A DNA stretch of 64,000 nucleotides. Origin: Bin5 sp965200615 (GTDB lineage Bacteria; Chloroflexota; Anaerolineae; Caldilineales; Caldilineaceae). The DNA is taken from assembly GCA_965200615.1 (NCBI GenBank), contig OZ241377.1, positions 2,542,001 through 2,606,000 on the forward strand. Reading direction: 5' to 3'. The position numbers and the translations under genes were made by a program. Each line of letters starts with the position of its first letter. The stretch's first letter is position 1. Positions 1 to 8,772 of the stretch are shown here, piece after piece. The notes beneath the pieces were generated by a model. That model was not told the DNA's origin. It was given only the letters and a program-made list of their open reading frames with translations, and ran no database searches.

Positions 1-1
1 G

Positions 2-154
2 GTTGAGGCGATCCGCAACGACACGGAACCCTACGTGCCGCCGCAGGCGGGCATTCTGTCCACCCTGCTGGTTGAGACGATCATCGCATCGATCCACTCC
101 GGCAAGCCGCAGCAGGTAGACATGTCCGCCTTGCCCGAGCCTCTCACGCCATAG
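2..154 (+). CDS. C-terminal fragment of a Gfo/Idh/MocA-like oxidoreductase
   Basis: The window opens inside a reading frame that ends at a TAG stop at 152-154. The 50 visible residues include a helix followed by SIHSGKPQQVDM, which resembles the last helix and strand of Gfo/Idh/MocA-family NAD(P)-dependent sugar or inositol dehydrogenases, where a 'SGKPV.V' motif is common. The N-terminal Rossmann domain is outside the window, so the family call rests on this tail alone. A thiamine-diphosphate enzyme follows 69 bp downstream on the same strand, which suggests a shared catabolic operon. Confidence 0.45.
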   Translation, partial: VEAIRNDTEPYVPPQAGILSTLLVETIIASIHSGKPQQVDMSALPEPLTP

Positions 155-223
155 ACGGGACAGGGTGGGACAGACTTCCAACTACAACCGCCGCCGAGAA
201 CTGCGGCAACCGGAGAACCGCCG

Positions 224-1870
224 ATGAACGGCATCGAAGCAATCGCAGCGATTTTGAAAGCGGAAGGGGTCGAGTGGCTGGCCTGCTATCCCTCCAACCC
301 GCTGATCGAAGCCGCCGCCCAGGTCGGCATCCGGCCGATTAATTTCCGCCATGAACGCGGCGCGGTCATGGCAGCGGACGGCTACAGCCGCGCCAGCGGA
401 AGGCAGCGCTTCGGCGTGGTCGCGGTCCAATCGCAGGCCGGCGCCGAAAACGCGATGGGCGGCATTGCCCAGGCCTATGCCGACAACGTCCCGATCCTGG
501 TTCTGCCGGGCGGTGTCCAGCTGGATCAGTTGGCAGTACGCCCCAACTTTTCCGCGTCCCAGAACTATCAGGGCCTGGTCAAACGTGTCGAGGCGATCTA
601 CCGGCCGGATCAGGTCGCGGCGGTGATGCGGCGGGCGTTCCATGCGCTGCGCAATGGGCCGCCGGGGCCGGTCGTGGTCGAAATGCTGACGGATGTCTGC
701 GATCAGGAGGTCCCCGAAAGCGCGTTAGACTACCGCCCGCCACCGATGATGCGACAGGTTCCTGCCGCGGCCGAGATTGACGAAGCGGTCAAGAGGCTGC
801 TACAGGCTGAGAAGCCGGTCATCTGGGCGGGAGGCGGGGTCCTGCTTGCCGGCGCCGGCGCGGCGCTGCGAGAGCTGGCCGAGCTTACCGGCATACCTGT
901 CTTTTGCACGATGCCGGGTAAGTCGGCCTTTGACGAGCGCCATCCGCTTTGTCTGGGCGCGGGCAGCCGCGCCACGACACTGCCGGCCCACCGCTGGCTG
1001 CAGGAGTGCGACCTCCTGCTTGCCATCGGAACCAGCCTCACGCGCGGGCCCTACTGTCAGATAATCCTGCCGGGCAAGGTGATCATCCAGAATACGATCG
1101 ACCCGGATGACATCAACAAGGATGAATCGGTCGACGTCGGCCTGGTCGGTGATGCCAGGCTGACCTTGGAGGCAATGGTCGAACTGGTAAAACATCAGGT
1201 CGGGAAGAACCGAAGCGAACGAAGCCGCCAAACCGCGGCCGATATCGCCGCCTGCAGGAAGCCGTGGCTGGACGAATGGATGCCTCTGCTGACGTCGGAT
1301 GAAGAGCCTCTCAACACCTACCGCGTGATCCACGACATCGACCGTACACTCGACTGGGAGAACAGTATCGTCACGCACGACGCCGGCGCGCCCCGCGATT
1401 CAATTGTTCCCTTCTATACGGCCACCGTACCCAACAGCTACATTGGCTGGGGCAAGACGACGCATCTCGGCTTTGGCCTGCCGCTCATGATCGGTGCCAA
1501 ACTGGCGCATCCTGACAAGTTCTGCCTCAACCTGATGGGCGACGGAGCGTTCGGCATGTCCGGGCTCGACCTCGAGACGGCGGTGCGAGCAAAAGCGCCG
1601 ATTACGACCGTGCTGCTCAACAATGGAGGCATGGCGACGTACGCGCCGGGCAATTTTGCAACCGCACGCGAGCAGTTCGGTGTCAGCCATATGGTCGGAG
1701 ATTATGCCAAGATCGCGGAAGGGTTGGGTGCGGTAGGAATTACTGTGACAAAGACAGCCGAGATGGTCCCGGCTTTGCAGAGGGCCCAACGGCTAAATGC
1801 CGAAGGACAGACCGTTCTTATCGATGTGCATTCCAATCTTGAATCTCGCCGCTCGCGCTGGGACCGCTGA
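224..1870 (+). CDS. Thiamine-diphosphate-dependent enzyme, acetolactate synthase-like
   Basis: The 548-residue protein has the three-domain layout of acetolactate synthase, benzoylformate decarboxylase and related enzymes. The N-terminal pyrimidine-binding domain carries the expected glutamate in FRHERGAVMAADGYSR, the middle domain is of the DHS-like type (IWAGGGVLLAGA), and the C-terminal domain has the diphosphate motif GDGAFGMS followed by LLNNGG. The ATG is preceded by GGAG. It sits between an oxidoreductase tail and a VOC protein and not in an ilv operon, so a catabolic lyase or decarboxylase is as likely as true acetolactate synthase. The substrate cannot be read from the sequence. Confidence 0.8.
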   Translation: MNGIEAIAAILKAEGVEWLACYPSNPLIEAAAQVGIRPINFRHERGAVMAADGYSRASGRQRFGVVAVQSQAGAENAMGGIAQAYADNVPILVLPGGVQLDQLAVRPNFSASQNYQGLVKRVEAIYRPDQVAAVMRRAFHALRNGPPGPVVVEMLTDVCDQEVPESALDYRPPPMMRQVPAAAEIDEAVKRLLQAEKPVIWAGGGVLLAGAGAALRELAELTGIPVFCTMPGKSAFDERHPLCLGAGSRATTLPAHRWLQECDLLLAIGTSLTRGPYCQIILPGKVIIQNTIDPDDINKDESVDVGLVGDARLTLEAMVELVKHQVGKNRSERSRQTAADIAACRKPWLDEWMPLLTSDEEPLNTYRVIHDIDRTLDWENSIVTHDAGAPRDSIVPFYTATVPNSYIGWGKTTHLGFGLPLMIGAKLAHPDKFCLNLMGDGAFGMSGLDLETAVRAKAPITTVLLNNGGMATYAPGNFATAREQFGVSHMVGDYAKIAEGLGAVGITVTKTAEMVPALQRAQRLNAEGQTVLIDVHSNLESRRSRWDR

Positions 1871-1933
1871 CATACGCCTGCGCGCGCGACGACGAATCTC
1901 ATCTTTGCTTTGCAAATGTAAGGAGACAAACGA

Positions 1934-2371
1934 ATGAGCGTCTTGATTCACGTAGGAGTTCGAGCGTCAGATCTCTCCAAATCGATCCGCTTCTGGCGTG
2001 ACGGTCTCGGGCTGCGTGTCGCTGGCGAGCGGGGAATCCGCTACGACCTGACCGACGGCTACCACAATTTCGCTGTATTCCAGCACCAGGGCGACGACCG
2101 GCCGGAACACATTGGCGGCATGCTCGACTACCTGCATATCGGTGTGGGCGTCCCGGACGTTGCGGCCGCGGCCCGCCGCCTGCGCGATATGGGGTACACG
2201 ATCTTCTCCGACGGGCTGGGTGGCAAGACGCCCCTTGATCCCGATAACCTGGAGCAGCCGGCATTTAAGGTCGAAGATCCGGACGGGATCACCATCGACG
2301 TCAGCGAGGTCACCACGATGTGGCCGGGCACGACGATTCATCCCAACCAGACGCCTCAGCCGGAAAGTTAG
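1934..2371 (+). CDS. VOC-family (glyoxalase/bleomycin-resistance fold) protein
   Basis: The 145-residue protein covers one vicinal-oxygen-chelate domain of paired beta-alpha-beta-beta-beta units. It begins with HVGVRASDLSKSIRFWRDGLGLRV and ends with FKVEDPDGITIDVSEV, both typical of lactoylglutathione lyase-like proteins. Candidate metal ligands are the early His, the His in the central LHIGVGVPD segment and the late Glu/Asp pair. A good ribosome site (AAGGAG) lies just before the ATG. It follows the TPP enzyme by 63 bp and probably acts in the same pathway, as an isomerase, lyase or dioxygenase. The exact reaction is unknown. Confidence 0.8.
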   Translation: MSVLIHVGVRASDLSKSIRFWRDGLGLRVAGERGIRYDLTDGYHNFAVFQHQGDDRPEHIGGMLDYLHIGVGVPDVAAAARRLRDMGYTIFSDGLGGKTPLDPDNLEQPAFKVEDPDGITIDVSEVTTMWPGTTIHPNQTPQPES

Positions 2372-2467
2372 TGCCTCCGGACAGCCAGCTCGAATCTTCT
2401 TGGCGAGCTCTCACAGGATCTACTGTTTTCTTTGGATTCAAGAAACTGATTTGGGGAGCGACTCTTT

Positions 2468-5134
2468 CTAACTGCTGTCTGCCAGCTGACGCAACTCGTA
2501 GAGCCGGTTGAGCGCATCCAGCGGCGACAACGCGTCCACGTCGAGGGCGCGCAGCGACTCCACCGCCGGGTGGTCGTCAGCGAACAGACCTACCTGCATT
2601 GCGTCCTTTTGCTTGCGGCCGGGTGTCTGATCCAACAGGGTCGCCGGACCGGCCGCGCCGGAAGCCTCCAGGTCGAGCAGGATCTCCCCGGCGCGCCGCA
2701 CGACCCCCCGCGGCAATCCCGCCATCTGCGCTACGTGCACGCCATAGGACCGATCGGCCCGACCGGGCAGGATCCGGCGCAGGAAGACTACGTCGTCGCC
2801 ACTGTCGTCAACGGCCACATTGTAGTTGACAATCTGGGGCAGCCGGTCCGCCAGATCGGTTAGCTCGTGGTAGTGTGTCGCAAATTGGGTTTTGGCGCGC
2901 AGTGACGGGCTGTTGTGTATATGCTCGACCACCGCCCAGGCGATCGCCAGCCCGTCGTATGTGCTGGTACCCCGGCCGATTTCGTCCAGTATCAGCAGGC
3001 TGCGCCCGGTGGCATGGTTGAGGATATTGGCCGTCTCGATCATTTCGACCATAAAGGTGGACTGACCTCGGTGCAGTTCATCGCTGGCGCCGATGCGGGT
3101 GAAGATGCGATCGACAACCCCGATACGGGCTGAGGTCGCTGGCACAAAAGAGCCGATCTGCGCGAGCAGAGTGATGAGGGCCGTCTGACGCAAAAATGTG
3201 GACTTGCCGGACATGTTGGGACCGGTCAGGATGTGAATGAGTTCGCCCGGCGAGAGATGCGCGTCGTTGGGCACAAAAGGCTCCTCACTTGTCATTTCCA
3301 CAACCGGATGGCGCCCACCGGTTATCGTGATCGCGGCGCCGTCGTCAATATCAGGGCGGCAGTAACGGCGCTTGAGCGCGACCTCTGCCATCGAAGCGTA
3401 CACATCCAGCAGGGCCAGCCCCTCAGCCAGACAGCGAATCTCATCGGCACGCGCGCTCAGTTCGGAACAAACGCGGCGGAAAAGTTGCTGCTCCAGCGCG
3501 AGGCGGCGCTCATCGGCGTTGAGGATCTGTGACTCGTACTCCTTGAGCTCGGGTGTGATGTAGCGTTCCGCACTGGTCAGGGTCTGTTTTCGGATATACT
3601 CCTGGGGCGCCTTGCCGGCATGGGTATTCCTGACTTCAATGTAGTATCCGAAAACCTTGTTATAGCCGACCTTCAGACTCGGGATGTTGAGGCGAGCGCG
3701 TTCCACCTGTTCGAGCGCGGCGACCCACTCCTTGGCGTATCGGCTGTTGTCAACGATGGCGTCCAACTCTTCACTGAAGCCGGGCCTGATGATGCCCGGA
3801 TTTGACAGGGTCGCTGACGGCTCGTCATCGATTCCTCGCTCCAGAAGTTCGAGAGAAAGCGAACAGTCCGGAAGTCTGTCCAACATCTGATTCAAAAAAG
3901 CGTCCCCGGAGCCCTGTGCTTCGGGTTGGTCCTCCGGCCCCGATGCCGGGTCCAGTCTGGAGGAGATGATCAGCTGGCGAAGGCCCGGCGTCCTGCCGAG
4001 TACCTCCCGGACACCGGTCAGATCGCGCGGCAGCGCTTTGGCCTGAGATATGCGGGCGATCCAGCGCTCCAGGTCCCCTATTCCCCGCAACGCGTCGCGG
4101 ACCTGCCCGCGCAAGTTGGACTCGTCCACCAAGCCCTGGACTGCGTTCAACCTTTCGTTGATAAGGGCGGTGTCGAGCAGTGGGCGGCCCAGCCAGCTCC
4201 GTAGCAGGCGGCCGCCCATGGGAGTGAGGGTTTCGTCCAGCACGCCGACAAGGCTGCCCCGTTCTTCGGCGCCGCGAATCGTCTCCGTGAGCTCAAGATT
4301 GCGGCGTGTGGAGTCGTCCAACACCATGAACTCGTCAACCGTGTAACTTTGCAGTCTTGCCAACTGCGAGAGAGCGCTGGGCTGCATCTCCTGCAAGTAG
4401 GCCAGAACTGCGGCCGCGGCGCGCACAGCCTGCGGACTCTCCTGCAAGCCGAATCCGTCCAGGCTGCGGACCTCAAAATGCCGCTGCAGCGCGCTGCGGG
4501 CAGTGTCAAACTCCACCTGCCAGGCTTCGATTGGGGAAACAATCGCCTGCAAACTGCCGATCAACGGGGCGAGCCCGCTCTCTTCGGCATTCCAGTCGGA
4601 TGTGATCAGTTCGCTGGGCCGCAGGTGGGCCAGCTCCTCCCCCAAACGCTGCTCAGTTTCGGCTAAGTCGCTACCGTTGATCTGTGTTGCAGCAAACTCG
4701 CCGGTGCTGATATCGCAATAGGCGATGCCGGCTTCGTTGCCGCGGGCGTTGAACAGCACCGCCGCGAGATAGTTGTTTCGGTCATCGATCAGCATCGAAG
4801 GTTCAGCGACTGTGCCCTTGGTGATCACCTGCTGGATCTCCCGATCCACCAGACCTGAACCCGGTTCGCTGACCTGTTCGGCGACCGCCACCTTGTGACC
4901 AGCCTCCACCAACTGTGCAAGGTAGCCTTCGACGCTATGGTAAGGAACGCCGGCCAGCGGCACGCGCTGATTGTTGCCGACGGGCCGGCTGGTCAGCGCC
5001 ACGTCGCAAACCCTGGATACAATTTCGGCGTCGCCGTCGAAGGCTTCGTAGAAGTCGCCCAGGCGGAAGAGGAGAATGCAGTCCGGATGCTGGCTCTTCA
5101 ATTGCAGGTACTGACGGCGCATCGGAGTTGTCAT
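2468..5134 (-). CDS. mutS: DNA mismatch repair ATPase MutS
   Basis: The 888-residue protein is full length for MutS. The mismatch-recognition Phe-x-Glu motif lies in LGDFYEAF near residue 28. The connector, lever and clamp regions follow, and the ABC-type ATPase domain has its Walker A GPNMSGKST (Lys about 644) and a downstream DEIGRGTSTYDG Walker B region. MutS recognises mispairs and short loops and recruits MutL; no mutL is in the window. Its ATG lies 23 bp after the stop of the CHAT-domain gene on the same strand. With no clear promoter between them, co-transcription is likely. Confidence 0.97.
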   Translation of the reverse strand: MTTPMRRQYLQLKSQHPDCILLFRLGDFYEAFDGDAEIVSRVCDVALTSRPVGNNQRVPLAGVPYHSVEGYLAQLVEAGHKVAVAEQVSEPGSGLVDREIQQVITKGTVAEPSMLIDDRNNYLAAVLFNARGNEAGIAYCDISTGEFAATQINGSDLAETEQRLGEELAHLRPSELITSDWNAEESGLAPLIGSLQAIVSPIEAWQVEFDTARSALQRHFEVRSLDGFGLQESPQAVRAAAAVLAYLQEMQPSALSQLARLQSYTVDEFMVLDDSTRRNLELTETIRGAEERGSLVGVLDETLTPMGGRLLRSWLGRPLLDTALINERLNAVQGLVDESNLRGQVRDALRGIGDLERWIARISQAKALPRDLTGVREVLGRTPGLRQLIISSRLDPASGPEDQPEAQGSGDAFLNQMLDRLPDCSLSLELLERGIDDEPSATLSNPGIIRPGFSEELDAIVDNSRYAKEWVAALEQVERARLNIPSLKVGYNKVFGYYIEVRNTHAGKAPQEYIRKQTLTSAERYITPELKEYESQILNADERRLALEQQLFRRVCSELSARADEIRCLAEGLALLDVYASMAEVALKRRYCRPDIDDGAAITITGGRHPVVEMTSEEPFVPNDAHLSPGELIHILTGPNMSGKSTFLRQTALITLLAQIGSFVPATSARIGVVDRIFTRIGASDELHRGQSTFMVEMIETANILNHATGRSLLILDEIGRGTSTYDGLAIAWAVVEHIHNSPSLRAKTQFATHYHELTDLADRLPQIVNYNVAVDDSGDDVVFLRRILPGRADRSYGVHVAQMAGLPRGVVRRAGEILLDLEASGAAGPATLLDQTPGRKQKDAMQVGLFADDHPAVESLRALDVDALSPLDALNRLYELRQLADSS

Positions 5135-5157
5135 GGCTACGTTAGTATTGGCTGAGA

Positions 5158-7365
5158 TCAGCGCCCCGAACTGGCTGAGCTGCCTTCTGATGGACAGAAG
5201 ACGCGGCTGTTTGGGTCACCGTAAAGGGTATAGGCGAGCCAAGTAGGGTTGGCGCTCTGCATGGCGCGGATCTGCTGCCGTGACGAGAAAAAAGCCTCCC
5301 CCAGCGTCTTCCCGGCCCAGAGCTCCTCGTAAAAGATCTGCGCGAATTTCGAAGCCAGCTCATCGTGCACCTCCCACAGCGCCCCCACGAATGCGGTGAC
5401 GCCCAGATGGTCCACCAGACGCTGTGCCCACCCCCCCAGGCCGGTGAGGTTGTAGCCGACGCGGGCGCCGTGGCAGGTATTGAGGAAGATGAGCGGTTTT
5501 TCGCGACGCAAGCCCCTGGCTCTGCGCCTTGTCAGGTCACTGGGGAAGAGCGGATCGCCTTCCAAAACGATCGGAGACTCGTCGACAAAAGCCTGGTTGT
5601 AGTTGCCGTGCGTGGCGAAGTGGAACAGCTGGGCGCCGCCCTGCTCCGCCAGCTCGAGAAACTGGGCGCGGGTTGAAATCGGCGGCGCGGTCTCGATCCG
5701 TCGCGCCGCAAGACTGCCGAAATACTGCATCTCACTTGTCACAAAGTCCAGCGAAAGCATCGGCGCGATTAAGCGGGCTGCACGAATGTTCAGGTCGGCC
5801 GGCACTGCCGCGCCTGCCAGCCAGCGGCTCATGCGCCATGCGCCGGCCAGGTGGTCGTCTTCCACATCATTGCCGTCCACGACGTCGTAGGGCTTTACCA
5901 GCTCCCAGGGGATCCAGGGCTCGTCGCTGACGATCAGCAGATTCCTCACCTCTCCAGCGTCTCGTCTCGCCTTCATCTCCCAGTAGAGCTGGCGCAAGAG
6001 GGCAGGGAACAGCTGCTCATAGAGTTCGACGCCGAGATCGGCAACTTCGTCCTCCATGCGTGCAGCTTCGTCGCCTGTCAGTTCCGTGCCCGCGCGGGCC
6101 GCCAGTGCGCTCAGCCTCTCGGCCAGCCGGTCGAAAAAGAGGTCGGGCCTGGACAGGTCGTTAAAGACGATCGAGCCGGCGCTGTGGCCATCCAGGGCAG
6201 GCAGCTTCTGCGAATGGAGATGGAAATGAAGTGTACGGCCATCGGCGTCTTGGGTGATGCGCAGCTCGATGTCTGCAGCCGGAAGCGGTGTGCCCTGCGA
6301 TATGGTTACACCGTCAACGGCGCGTACAACTGAGGCCGTGCCGAATACGGGAGGATCGTCGCCCTCCTCGCTGCTGGTGGCCTCTGCCCGCCGAGTGCTG
6401 CGGCCCAGGAACGGGAAGCTCCTTACCGCGACTTCCAATGTCAGCGAACCGGCGTTCCTCCCCCGATGGTAAAAGTCAACCGTGACCCGGTGGGGGCCGG
6501 TGTGGTCGTCAACGAGCTGCATGAGAAACACAGCCGGCTGCGAGTCGCCGTCCTGGGGCACCGCGATCGTCCGCCGCAGTGCGGGTCCGTCGTGCGCGCC
6601 GGCTCCATAGCCGCTGACCTCCTCAAAGCCGGGCGCGCGCACGACAACGTCCACGTACTCGATCTCATCCTGAAAAGCGATACCGACTTCGGCTTGGCTT
6701 CGGCTCTCACGGGGACGGTCGCGTACCAGTTGTACGACCAATGGATACTTTACATCATTGCGGTTGGAGATAGTCGGCGGAAAGTCGACGTAGGTATGAA
6801 ACTGGACGACTTCACCGCCTCTGGCTACACCTTGGAAGGGAGCGGTCAAGTCTTTCAGTCCCGACGTCGCGCCGCGCCGTGCCGGTCCGCCTGCATCCGG
6901 CTGTCCGCTTGATTCCCGCGACGGAGGTTGGGCGCCCCGAAGAGCGGGAGCGGGTGGTGTCTGATATGAACGCGGCATATAGTGTGAAGGATCATCCCGC
7001 ATGACTCGCAGAAGGTTGACCGCCTGCAAGTAGCTGATGCCCATCGCCGTCGCGTAGCCTGGATTATCGCCAGCGATGCCGCCGCGCATCGACTCTCTAA
7101 TGATGGGGAGCACGGCTTCGATGGATGCGAAGTCGTCGAGGAAGCCGGTAAGGACAGCGCGTCTTTCCAGCGCGCTGATATCGGTGCTGCCTGCCGCCTC
7201 CGTCGCCGCCATCCGCAGGCGGTCCACTTGGCTGCGCGTCAGCGGGTCGAGATCCCAATAACTGCGAAAAAACCGGCGCAGGACCGAGTCCACAATATGG
7301 AGGAGTTGGCGGTCATCCCAGTTGCGGGACGAAAACGCCTGTCGTCTGTCTTCTACATCTGCCAT
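5158..7365 (-). CDS. CHAT-domain (caspase-like) protein with N-terminal helical and beta-rich regions
   Basis: The ATG at 7365 is chosen because GGGAAGGGG precedes it; the open frame runs further upstream but would overlap the divergent JAMM gene. The 735-residue product begins with an alpha-helical region (residues 10-110) that could be an effector-associated adaptor domain. A Pro/Ser/Gly-rich linker and a beta-sandwich-like region (about 170-310) follow. The C-terminal half contains IPWEL and a CHAT protease domain with the His/Cys dyad HFATHG (His586) and NTCHG (Cys631), ending in LYGDPNSRVF. CHAT proteases act as effectors in bacterial death or conflict systems. The substrate is unknown. 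The gene is immediately upstream of mutS. Confidence 0.85.
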   Translation of the reverse strand: MADVEDRRQAFSSRNWDDRQLLHIVDSVLRRFFRSYWDLDPLTRSQVDRLRMAATEAAGSTDISALERRAVLTGFLDDFASIEAVLPIIRESMRGGIAGDNPGYATAMGISYLQAVNLLRVMRDDPSHYMPRSYQTPPAPALRGAQPPSRESSGQPDAGGPARRGATSGLKDLTAPFQGVARGGEVVQFHTYVDFPPTISNRNDVKYPLVVQLVRDRPRESRSQAEVGIAFQDEIEYVDVVVRAPGFEEVSGYGAGAHDGPALRRTIAVPQDGDSQPAVFLMQLVDDHTGPHRVTVDFYHRGRNAGSLTLEVAVRSFPFLGRSTRRAEATSSEEGDDPPVFGTASVVRAVDGVTISQGTPLPAADIELRITQDADGRTLHFHLHSQKLPALDGHSAGSIVFNDLSRPDLFFDRLAERLSALAARAGTELTGDEAARMEDEVADLGVELYEQLFPALLRQLYWEMKARRDAGEVRNLLIVSDEPWIPWELVKPYDVVDGNDVEDDHLAGAWRMSRWLAGAAVPADLNIRAARLIAPMLSLDFVTSEMQYFGSLAARRIETAPPISTRAQFLELAEQGGAQLFHFATHGNYNQAFVDESPIVLEGDPLFPSDLTRRRARGLRREKPLIFLNTCHGARVGYNLTGLGGWAQRLVDHLGVTAFVGALWEVHDELASKFAQIFYEELWAGKTLGEAFFSSRQQIRAMQSANPTWLAYTLYGDPNSRVFCPSEGSSASSGR

Positions 7366-7441
7366 CTGTCCCCTTCCCAACCGGCAATCAATTGAGCCTC
7401 CAATGGATTGCGGCCAAGAACTGCGTGAGGTGGTGGGCAGG

Positions 7442-7470
7442 ATCCTAACATAGCGGCCGAGGTTTTTCAA
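7442..7470 (-). promoter_or_regulatory. Probable sigma70-type promoter for the CHAT-mutS unit
   Basis: On the minus strand TTGAAA (7470-7465) and TAGGAT (7447-7442) are separated by exactly 17 bp, about 75 bp upstream of the CHAT start. The assignment is by match to the consensus only. Confidence 0.5.
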
Positions 7471-7644
7471 TTTTTTCTCTGTTTTCCGATGCAGCACAGG
7501 GATCGTAACCGCCTTAGCCGCCCGCGGCCAAGTCCTGGCCAAGCTCGCCTGGTTTAGCGATTTTACCCAAACTGATTGTACAATTTCCAAGCCTCCCGAA
7601 ATGCAATGACCGGCGACCGCGGCTATCTCTCTCAGGAGCATCAA

Positions 7645-8256
7645 ATGAGCACTGTCCACCTGACCCGTACGGTTTATGACGGCATCATCGCACACGCCCG
7701 TGAAGGGAAGCCTGAGGAGATTTGCGGAATTCTGCGGGGACGGGACGGACGGGCGACCAGGCTTTACCGTGCCCGCAACCTGGCCGAGGACCGGATAGAC
7801 AACTACGACGTTGACCCACAGACGCTGCTGAAGCAGTTCGAGTTTGAAGAGGCAGGGGACGAAATGGTGGCGATCTACCACTCCCACCCGGTCTCGGTCG
7901 CCTACCCATCGGCCACCGACGCCTGGAACGCCCACTACCCGGAGACCTATTACCTCATCTGTTCGCTGGAGTTCGACGATGCGCCGGTCTTGCGGGCTTT
8001 TCGCATGGAGCCGCAGTGGCCCGATGGGGACGTTGACGCTGCGCGAAATGCCATCCCTTTCGAGGAGGTCCGGCCCGGCCTGTTCGGTTACTATCAGGCT
8101 GCCGGCGCAAGCGTGCCTGAGGAGCTGGTGGACCTGCTCGTTGGCTCGGCTCCTCCTCTCTACATTGTTTTCGCCGTCGACGGATCGGGCGCAGTTGACG
8201 ATTTTCGGGTCGTCGGCGTGAGCGAGTTCCCTGTGCAACTGTTGGAAGGATCGTAG
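7645..8256 (+). CDS. JAMM/MPN-domain metalloprotease (Mec+-like)
   Basis: The start at 7645 is preceded by CAGGAG; an earlier in-frame ATG lacks a ribosome site. The 203-residue protein has the complete JAMM zinc motif: Glu25 in EEICGIL, His79 and His81 in HSHP, Ser89 and Asp92 in the following PSATD. Prokaryotic JAMM proteins cleave after the di-glycine of ubiquitin-like sulfur carriers. Mycobacterial Mec+ releases cysteine from the CysO adduct, and QbsD trims the precursor of QbsE. A carrier with residues after its GG, an activating enzyme and a cysteine synthase all lie downstream on the same strand, so a role in that pathway is the best inference. Confidence 0.85.
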   Translation: MSTVHLTRTVYDGIIAHAREGKPEEICGILRGRDGRATRLYRARNLAEDRIDNYDVDPQTLLKQFEFEEAGDEMVAIYHSHPVSVAYPSATDAWNAHYPETYYLICSLEFDDAPVLRAFRMEPQWPDGDVDAARNAIPFEEVRPGLFGYYQAAGASVPEELVDLLVGSAPPLYIVFAVDGSGAVDDFRVVGVSEFPVQLLEGS

Positions 8257-8376
8257 CCTTCTCTGGAGACGGAGGCGGATAGATCTGCGAAAGGGCGAGA
8301 AGAAGGGCCAACAGAACCAACCTGGAAGCCTGTTGGAAGGAAGCGGAAGGCGTAATTCTGCGCAAATCGTCCGGGG

Positions 8377-8598
8377 TTGCCGGAAACGGACTGCAATCTG
8401 GAATGTACTACTGCCTGCCGTCAGTTTGACTTTAACTGCTGCAAGAACTATAGTGACGGCCAGGAAAACAATATCCAGGCATTTTGTCCCGATGCTTGCT
8501 CAAAGACAAGCGACTTACCTGAAAACTTGCTCGTGTCCTTAGCGGGCCCCGCCAGCACGAAGCTGGTGGTCTCCCGCTGTCTGGAACAGGAGCGATGA
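8377..8598 (+). CDS. Cysteine-rich short open frame, possible leader peptide or gene remnant
   Basis: The frame encodes up to 73 residues from a TTG. There is no ATG or GTG in frame, and the stop upstream is at 8353. It holds 8 cysteines after the start, one a CC pair, with CxxxC spacings (for example CNLEC and CPDAC). No ribosome site is convincing. A good promoter (8426-8454) lies inside it, so RNA from that promoter would lack its start. It could be a Cys-rich regulatory leader, a decayed gene or chance. It lies just upstream of a cysteine-synthesis operon. Confidence 0.2.
   Translation: MPETDCNLECTTACRQFDFNCCKNYSDGQENNIQAFCPDACSKTSDLPENLLVSLAGPASTKLVVSRCLEQER
8426..8454 (+). promoter_or_regulatory. 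Probable promoter of the sulfur-carrier/cysteine operon
   Basis: TTGACT (8426-8431) and TATAGT (8449-8454) are separated by 17 bp, a close match to the sigma70 consensus. Transcription would begin near 8461, giving a leader of about 370 nt before the carrier ATG at 8832. Confidence 0.55.
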
Positions 8599-8734
8599 GG
8601 GCGTTCGCCAGGCTTTTGGCTCGTACACGACGGAACTTTCTACAGCCGGAGTGACGCCAACCCCTATCAGTTGGCGCATATACATTTCGGCAAGCGCTTG
8701 GAATCGGGTTACCGTGCCAAGGTCAAACTCGAAC
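8461..8734 (+). ncRNA. Structured 5' leader of the cysteine operon, class unknown
   Basis: The region between the promoter and an intrinsic terminator can form several hairpins. These are AGCGGG with CCCGCT (8541-8546/8573-8578) enclosing CCAGC/GCTGG (8552-8556/8562-8566), CGCCAA/TTGGCG near 8655-8676, and CTTGG/CCAAG near 8698-8720. The layout of promoter, folded leader and terminator before the first gene fits a riboswitch, T-box or other attenuator. I could not match it to T-box, SAM, cobalamin, TPP or molybdenum-cofactor consensus elements. It could also be ordinary structured sequence. Confidence 0.4.
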
Positions 8735-8772
8735 GCCGGATTCATCGCAACGATGTTTCCGGCTGTTTTTTT
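8735..8772 (+). terminator. Intrinsic terminator or attenuator upstream of the carrier gene
   Basis: GCCGGA (8735-8740) pairs with TCCGGC (8758-8763), and an inner stem CATCG (8743-8747) pairs with CGATG (8751-8755) around a CAA loop. The hairpin is followed by TGTTTTTTT. It lies 59 bp before the carrier ATG and about 275-310 nt after the predicted transcription start. Regulated readthrough is therefore more likely than a simple end of the distant upstream JAMM gene. Confidence 0.8.

Noticed and set aside
7366..8238. N-terminal extension of the CHAT protein by 291 codons
   Set aside because: The extension would cover the divergent JAMM gene, which has an intact zinc motif. The ATG at 7365 has a good ribosome site and a promoter just upstream.
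8461..8772. T-box, cobalamin, SAM or TPP riboswitch call for the cysteine-operon leader
   Set aside because: Partial look-alikes (GGTGGTCTCCCGC, AGCCGGAGTGACGCC, GGGTTACCG) do not match the required consensus blocks in the right order, so it is left as an unassigned leader.
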